DNA from: Bacteroides sp. Marseille-P3684
GTDB lineage: Bacteria > Bacteroidota > Bacteroidia > Bacteroidales > Bacteroidaceae
Direction of reading: 5' to 3'
Length of the DNA: 64,000 bases
Assembly (NCBI RefSeq): GCF_900291465.1
Contig: NZ_LT985808.1
Span: 1,605,912 to 1,669,911 of the forward strand
Shown: positions 59,751 through 64,000 of the stretch, in pieces
How the letters are laid out: each line of letters starts with the position of its first letter
Numbering within the stretch: the first letter of the stretch is position 1
Position numbers and translations under genes: made by a program
Notes under the pieces: generated by a model
Databases searched by the model: none
What the model saw: only the letters and a program-made list of their open reading frames with translations
What the model was told of the DNA's origin: nothing

Positions 59751-59822
59751 TTGACAAGGAGACGAGTTGACGGGGACGCAAGGTTATGGCACTTGTTTAC
59801 CCGTCGGCTCGTCTCCTTAATT
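59751..59822. terminator. Bidirectional terminator between the GH43-like gene and ispH
   Basis: AAGGAGACGAG-TT-GACGGG pairs with CCCGTC-GG-CTCGTCTCCTT around a 26-base loop, followed by TAATTTATT. Confidence 0.7.
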
Positions 59823-59838
59823 TATTGGCTTCCTGGTT

Positions 59839-60747
59839 TTACTGGTTGCCTGCATCCGGGGCTGTCATCTCATTTACAGTGCCTCCGGTCTTTTCCTCAA
59901 TGGCTTTCCGGCATGCCTCCATGAGCCATTTGGGGGTCGAGGTGGCTCCACAGATGCCGATGGTGTCGGCGTGTTCCACCAGGCTGAAGTCTATCTCTTC
60001 GGGGTCGTCCACGAGGAAGGAGTTGGGGTTTACCTTCTTGCACTCGTTGAACAGGATTTTGCCGTTGGAGCTTTTCTTTCCGCTGACGAAGAAGATGAGG
60101 TCGTGCTGCTTGGCGAAGTCGCGGATGTTCGGCATGCGGTTCGCCACTTGGCGGCAAATGGTGTCGGATGACTGGAAGGTGACGTCCGGTGCGATGTGCT
60201 GCCGGATGTATTCGGTGATCTGGTTGAACTCATCCAGCGACTTGGTTGTCTGGGAGTAGAGGCGGATGTCTTTGGTGAAGTCGAGCTTCTTTGCCTCTTC
60301 CAGCGATTCGATGACGATGGCTTTCCCTTCCGTCTGTCCCACTAGACCGAGCACCTCGGCATGTCCGTTCTTGCCGTAGATGACAATCTGCTTTTCTCGT
60401 TCGGCAGGTGCGGCATATTCCTTTTTGATGCGTTTCTGCAGTTGCAGCACGACGGGGCAGGTGGCGTCGATGATTTCGATGCCGTTCTTCCGTGCCGTCT
60501 CGTACGTTTCGGGCGGTTCGCCGTGGGCACGCAGCAGCACTTTCACGTTGTGCAGTTGGCGGAACTCGTCGTGGTTGATGGTGATGAGTCCCATCTGTTT
60601 CAGCCGTTCACACTCCCGTCCGTTGTGGACGATGTCGCCCAGGCAGTAGAGGGTTCCTCCCTTCTTCAGTTCCTCTTCGGCTTTCTTGATGGCGGTTGTC
60701 ACGCCGAAGCAGAAGCCCGAGCCCTTGTCTATTTCGATTCGTTTCAT
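59839..60747 (-). CDS. ispH: 4-hydroxy-3-methylbut-2-enyl diphosphate reductase
   Basis: 302 residues. The last step of the MEP isoprenoid pathway, giving IPP and DMAPP with a 4Fe-4S cluster. The three cluster cysteines are in GFCFGV (Cys13), DATCPVV (near 97) and TICRQVANR (near 198). HGEPPET, SQTTKS and VSGKKSSNG (substrate phosphate contact) are intact, as is [12 protein letters not shown] near the end. It starts inside the cmk stop with a 4-bp overlap, so the two are translated together. A polyprenyl synthase that uses its products lies 1.6 kb away. Confidence 0.95.
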   Translation of the reverse strand: MKRIEIDKGSGFCFGVTTAIKKAEEELKKGGTLYCLGDIVHNGRECERLKQMGLITINHDEFRQLHNVKVLLRAHGEPPETYETARKNGIEIIDATCPVVLQLQKRIKKEYAAPAEREKQIVIYGKNGHAEVLGLVGQTEGKAIVIESLEEAKKLDFTKDIRLYSQTTKSLDEFNQITEYIRQHIAPDVTFQSSDTICRQVANRMPNIRDFAKQHDLIFFVSGKKSSNGKILFNECKKVNPNSFLVDDPEEIDFSLVEHADTIGICGATSTPKWLMEACRKAIEEKTGGTVNEMTAPDAGNQ

Positions 60748-61433
60748 CCTTTAGTCACTCGTTTGAATTGTTCCAGTAGCCATGCCTTCTGTTCCTCGAT
60801 AGTCAGTAGGCTGTTGTCGAGCAGCAGGGCGTCGTCTGCCTTCCGCAGCGGGCTTACCTCGCGATGCTGGTCGATGTAGTCCCGTTCCTGTACATTCTTC
60901 AGGATGTCCTCGTAGCTTGCCGGCTGTCCCTTTGCCTTCAGTTCGTCATAGCGTCTTTGGGCACGTATCTCGGGCGATGCCGTGACGAAGATTTTCAGTT
61001 CCGCGTCCGGGAACACCGCCGTGCCGATGTCGCGTCCGTCCATGACGATTCCCTTTGCCTTTCCCATTTCCTGTTGCAGACGGACGAGCGCCCGGCGCAC
61101 GAATCCCAATGCCGCAATCGGGCTGACGTGCGAGGACACCTCCATGCCGCGTATCTCCCTTTCGACATTCTCGCCGTTGAGACAGGTTTGGGGAAGGTGG
61201 GTCTCCGGGTCGAGGCGGAAGGAGATGTCAATGGCGGGCATATCCTTTTCCAAGGCTTCGGTGTCGATGCCTTCCGGAGTGAAATAGCCTTTCCGCAGAC
61301 TGTAGAGGGTTACGGCGCGGTACATGGCGCCGCTGTCGATGTAGATGTAGCCGACGGCTCTTGCCAGGTCCTTTGCCATGGTGCTTTTGCCGCAAGAGGA
61401 GAAGCCGTCGATAGCGATGGTTATCTTTTTCAT
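60744..61433 (-). CDS. cmk: Cytidylate kinase
   Basis: 229 residues, standard for Cmk, which phosphorylates CMP and dCMP. Walker [10 protein letters not shown] is at residues 10-18, [16 protein letters not shown] follows, and [21 protein letters not shown] and [25 protein letters not shown] are typical. The ATG at 61433 gives the conserved start [17 protein letters not shown]; an upstream ATG at 61526 would add 31 unusual residues. First gene of a cmk-ispH operon. Confidence 0.95.
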   Translation of the reverse strand: MKKITIAIDGFSSCGKSTMAKDLARAVGYIYIDSGAMYRAVTLYSLRKGYFTPEGIDTEALEKDMPAIDISFRLDPETHLPQTCLNGENVEREIRGMEVSSHVSPIAALGFVRRALVRLQQEMGKAKGIVMDGRDIGTAVFPDAELKIFVTASPEIRAQRRYDELKAKGQPASYEDILKNVQERDYIDQHREVSPLRKADDALLLDNSLLTIEEQKAWLLEQFKRVTKG

Positions 61434-61531
61434 GTCTCGTTTTATTAGGGGATGTACGCCGGTGCATGGTCTCTCCTCCACCTTGTCAGGACGGACGGGA
61501 CAGCTCCGGCGTCGGTTTAAAATCAAGGCTC

Positions 61532-61539
61532 CAAAGGTA
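61532..61539 (-). promoter_or_regulatory. -7 element for cmk-ispH
   Basis: The minus strand reads TACCTTTG, 98 bp before the cmk ATG. Divergent from the tonB promoter. Confidence 0.55.
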
Positions 61540-61593
61540 GAGATAAAAAGTGAATAAGCCTTTCTTTATTTTCGGAGTTTAGGCAAAATGAAG

Positions 61594-61601
61594 TACTTTT
61601 G
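61594..61601 (+). promoter_or_regulatory. -7 element for tonB, 4 bp from the start codon
   Basis: TACTTTTG ends 4 bases before the ATG at 61606, so the transcript would be leaderless or nearly so. It also overlaps the alternative ATG at 61588, ruling that start out if the promoter is used. Confidence 0.5.
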
Positions 61602-61605
61602 TCTT

Positions 61606-62316
61606 ATGGAACTGAAGAAATCATCGCGAGCAGATTTGGAGCGAGGCAGGGGCTTCCGCTTCGCCATCGGGCTGGTGACAGTCCTGGCGGTTGTGGTCGT
61701 TGCCTTCCGTTGGAAGACGCCTTCTTCCCAGCCCGTCGTACTGCCTCCGGTGGAACTCCCGGCATTGCCGATGGAAGCCAGTCTGCCTCCGGTGGAGATG
61801 GAGAGACCTTTGGATGTTCCGGAAGAATCTCCTCAGCCCGAGCAGGTTGTGGCGACTGATTTTGACCATGTGGAGGCGGTGGCAGATGCGCCCGAGTCCG
61901 ATGTGCGTCAGTTGATACAGGATGCCCTGCGTCCGGTGCCGCTGACCCGGGAAGAGAAGGAAGAAGAGCTGGCAGAGCTCCCGAAGGCCGAGGAAGAAGC
62001 CCCGGCAGTGGTCCAGCCCGACACGTTGCCCCATTTCCCGGGGGGAGATGCTGCCTGCATGCGATTCCTGTCCCGGCATGTGCGCTATCCTTCGACAGCC
62101 CTCAGCGGAAAGGTGCGTGGCTGTGTGCTGGTGCAGTTCATTGTGGGGGCCGACGGGAAACTGACGGATTTCCGGGTCCTGGAAGGTGTGTCGCCGGCAC
62201 TGGATGCCGAAGCCTTGCGTGTGGTGAAGCTGATGCCTCCCTGGCAACCCGGTCGGAGGAACGGGAAGCCGGTGCGCTTTCTCTATGTCATCCCCGTTGA
62301 TTTCCGCTTGCGCTGA
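61606..62316 (+). CDS. Energy transducer TonB
   Basis: 236 residues. A short cytoplasmic N-terminus is followed by a membrane segment (about 20-36, FAIGLVTVLAVVVVAF), then a Pro/Glu-rich periplasmic spacer (about 40-145). The C-terminal TonB domain (about 150-236) contains FPGGDAACMRFLSRHVRYPSTALSGKVRGCVLVQFIVGADGKLTDFRVLEG and PPWQPGRRNGKPVRFLYVIPVDF. It carries proton-motive energy to outer membrane transporters such as the SusC proteins in this window. No exbB/exbD is adjacent. A 53-bp gap separates it from the polyprenyl synthase. Confidence 0.92.
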   Translation: MELKKSSRADLERGRGFRFAIGLVTVLAVVVVAFRWKTPSSQPVVLPPVELPALPMEASLPPVEMERPLDVPEESPQPEQVVATDFDHVEAVADAPESDVRQLIQDALRPVPLTREEKEEELAELPKAEEEAPAVVQPDTLPHFPGGDAACMRFLSRHVRYPSTALSGKVRGCVLVQFIVGADGKLTDFRVLEGVSPALDAEALRVVKLMPPWQPGRRNGKPVRFLYVIPVDFRLR

Positions 62317-62369
62317 CGGTCTCGTTCCATGATGAGCCTGATGAAAGAATAACCCCAAAAACAGAAGAT

Positions 62370-63347
62370 ATGATGTTTACAACCAAAGAACTGTCGGACA
62401 AAGTGAACCGGTACATTGCCGACTGGCACTATTCCCGTCGCCCCGAGGGGCTTTATGCACCCATTCAATACGTACTCTCGTTGGGAGGGAAGCGCCTGCG
62501 TCCGGTGCTGATGCTGATGGCGTACAACCTTTACAGGGACGATGTGGATACCATCCTGCCCTCTGCCGTCGGTCTGGAGACATACCATAATTATACCTTG
62601 CTTCATGATGACCTGATGGACCGTGCCGACATGCGCCGCAACAAGCCGACGGTGCACAAGGTGTGGGACGACAACACCGCCATCCTGTCGGGCGACACCA
62701 TGCTGGTGCTGGCCTATCAGCAACTGATACGGAACAACGATGCCCGGCTGAAGGAAGTGCTGGACCTCTTCAGCAAGACCGCCCTGGAGATTGGCGAGGG
62801 GCAGCAGTATGACATGGAGTTCGAGACACGCGACGATGTTACGGAAGACGAGTACATCGAGATGATCCGGCTGAAGACTTCCGTCCTGCTGGCGGCTGCC
62901 CTGAAGATGGGAGCACTCCTGGGAGGAGCGGAGGCGGAAGATGCCGACCGGCTGTATGACTATGGCATCCAGGTGGGACTGGCCTTCCAGCTGCAGGACG
63001 ATTACCTGGATGTCTATGGCGACCCCGCAGTCTTCGGTAAGAAAATAGGCGGCGACATCCTCTGCAACAAGAAGACCTACATGCTCATCAATGCCCTGTT
63101 GCGGGCTGACGAGGCACAACGTGCCGAACTGCAGCACTGGATGGAGGCGACGGACTACAATCCGGAAGAGAAGGTACGCGCCGTGACGGCTCTCTATGAT
63201 GCCATCGGCATTCGCGAACTTTGTGACCGCAAGATTGCCTCCTATTTTGAAGAGGCGTCACGCATCCTGACCTCCGTGCAGGTATCCGACGAGCGGAAGG
63301 AAGTATTGAAGGGTTATGTCGCCTCACTGATGCACCGTAACGTCTGA
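62370..63347 (+). CDS. Polyprenyl diphosphate synthase (farnesyl/geranylgeranyl type)
   Basis: 325 residues. First Asp-rich motif DDLMD at residues 80-84 in LLHDDLMDRADMRRNKPTVH, second motif DDYLD in GLAFQLQDDYLDVYGD near 210. The early GGKRLRP binds the substrate diphosphate. The product length cannot be set from sequence with certainty. It extends IPP and DMAPP, the products of the nearby IspH. Two adjacent ATGs are possible starts. Its stop overlaps the tatD start by one base. Confidence 0.92.
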   Translation: MMFTTKELSDKVNRYIADWHYSRRPEGLYAPIQYVLSLGGKRLRPVLMLMAYNLYRDDVDTILPSAVGLETYHNYTLLHDDLMDRADMRRNKPTVHKVWDDNTAILSGDTMLVLAYQQLIRNNDARLKEVLDLFSKTALEIGEGQQYDMEFETRDDVTEDEYIEMIRLKTSVLLAAALKMGALLGGAEAEDADRLYDYGIQVGLAFQLQDDYLDVYGDPAVFGKKIGGDILCNKKTYMLINALLRADEAQRAELQHWMEATDYNPEEKVRAVTALYDAIGIRELCDRKIASYFEEASRILTSVQVSDERKEVLKGYVASLMHRNV

Positions 63348-64000
63348 TGATTCCGATGATAGTTGATACTCATACCCACCTTTTTGTCGAGGAGTTTGCC
63401 GACGACTTTGAGGCGACCGTGGAACGTGCCCGGGCGGCTGGAGTGGAAAAGCTGTTCATGCCGAACATTGACGGCACGACGATTGATGCCCTGCTGGAAG
63501 CCTGCCGGAAGTTTCCCGGTGTCTGTTACCCGATGCTGGGGCTGCATCCCACTTCGGTGACGGAAAGCTTCCGGGATGATTTGCGGACGATGGAGGGGTT
63601 GCTCAGGCAGCCCAATCCCTACATTGCCATCGGCGAGGTCGGGTTGGACCTCTATTGGGACACGACGTATCGTCGGGAGCAGATGGAAGCCTTCGACACG
63701 CAGATACGTTGGGCGTTGGAGTATGACCTTCCGCTGGTCATTCACAGCCGTAAGGCGTTTGCAGAGCTGATGGAGTGCCTGGAGCCATACCGCCATACCC
63801 CGTTGCGGGGCATCTTCCACAGTTTCACGGGAGATGACGGCGATGTGTCGGCATGGTTGTCGTTTGACAATTTCCTGCTGGGCATCAATGGGGTGGTGAC
63901 TTTCAAGAAAGCTGTCCTGCCTGCGGTGCTGAAGTCACGCGTGCCGCTCGAAAGGTTGGTTGTGGAGACCGATTCTCCTTACCTGGCTCCTGTTCCCCAT
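63347..64000 (+). CDS. TatD family metal-dependent hydrolase (truncated by window edge)
   Basis: 218 residues are visible; the C-terminus is outside the window. The metal-binding DTHTHL is at residues 7-12, then GEVGLDLYWD with the Glu ligand, LVIHSRKA (His), GIFHSFTGD (His), and VVETDSPYLAP with the catalytic Asp. TatD proteins are DNases involved in repair and DNA degradation. The start overlaps the polyprenyl synthase stop (TGATG); a second Met lies three codons in. It is the third gene of the tonB-ispA-type run. Confidence 0.94.
   Translation, partial: MIPMIVDTHTHLFVEEFADDFEATVERARAAGVEKLFMPNIDGTTIDALLEACRKFPGVCYPMLGLHPTSVTESFRDDLRTMEGLLRQPNPYIAIGEVGLDLYWDTTYRREQMEAFDTQIRWALEYDLPLVIHSRKAFAELMECLEPYRHTPLRGIFHSFTGDDGDVSAWLSFDNFLLGINGVVTFKKAVLPAVLKSRVPLERLVVETDSPYLAPVPH

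Overview
The window is chromosomal DNA from a member of the order Bacteroidales, most like Bacteroides/Phocaeicola. The evidence is two SusC/SusD pairs, FecR and ECF sigma genes, many lipoprotein signals, an LptD/OstA-type outer membrane protein, ISL3-type transposon proteins of the kind common in gut Bacteroidetes, and above all the Bacteroidetes promoter (-7 TAnnTTTG, -33 TTTG, 19-21 bp apart) in front of most transcription units. I cannot name the species.

Layout. 1-13.7 kb: housekeeping genes (lptD, ung, asnA, tRNA-Arg, dinB, a giant alpha-2-macroglobulin-like protein, marC). 13.8-23.7 kb: a Crp/Fnr regulator, an M3 peptidase, a lipoprotein, dCMP deaminase, an S41 protease, formyl-THF cyclo-ligase, a DUF721 protein, recF, a TPR membrane protein, ribH, and tRNA-Tyr and tRNA-Gly. 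23.7-26.2 kb: an AT-rich island with a predicted restriction endonuclease and a DNA methyltransferase, followed by a repeat region. 26.3-38.3 kb: a YbjN-like protein, an ECF sigma/FecR pair, a YbjQ protein, then a SusC-SusD-metallopeptidase-DUF4302-BACON operon whose SusC gene carries an in-frame TAG stop. 38.5-48.3 kb: a small polysaccharide utilisation locus (tandem SGNH esterase, AraC regulator, alpha-L-fucosidase, SusC, SusD, mutarotase). 48.4-52.8 kb: a second MarC, tRNA-Lys, an AAA/DUF4143 ATPase, a complete recent insertion sequence with 25-bp inverted repeats and an 8-bp target duplication, and a four-tRNA operon. 52.9-64 kb: a lipoprotein, DUF1573, meaB, pfkA, a GH43-like lipoprotein, ispH-cmk, tonB, a polyprenyl diphosphate synthase and a truncated tatD.

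The most unusual signal is in the intergenic DNA. Four separate arrays (near 5.8, 21.5, 26.0 and 57.2 kb) are built from 14-15 bp palindromes repeated at a period of 22 bp. The palindrome sequence differs between arrays and even within one array (AAAC-N6-GTTT, AAGTATAATACTT, GATTT-N5-AAATC), while the 22-bp spacing and the symmetry are kept. Two of the arrays also share a conserved flanking 'head' block with fixed internal spacing, in matching orientation relative to the array, and a third may carry a weak version. This looks like a defined element class; I do not recognise it as a named family and its function is unknown.

How the genes work together. The fucosidase locus reads as a standard surface glycan system: SusC/D import, fucosidase and esterases trim, the mutarotase feeds released sugar into metabolism, and the AraC protein with two 21-bp-spaced repeats upstream of the fucosidase is the likely switch. 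The other SusCD operon carries a zinc metallopeptidase and lipoproteins but no glycoside hydrolase, so a protein or peptide ligand is more likely there.
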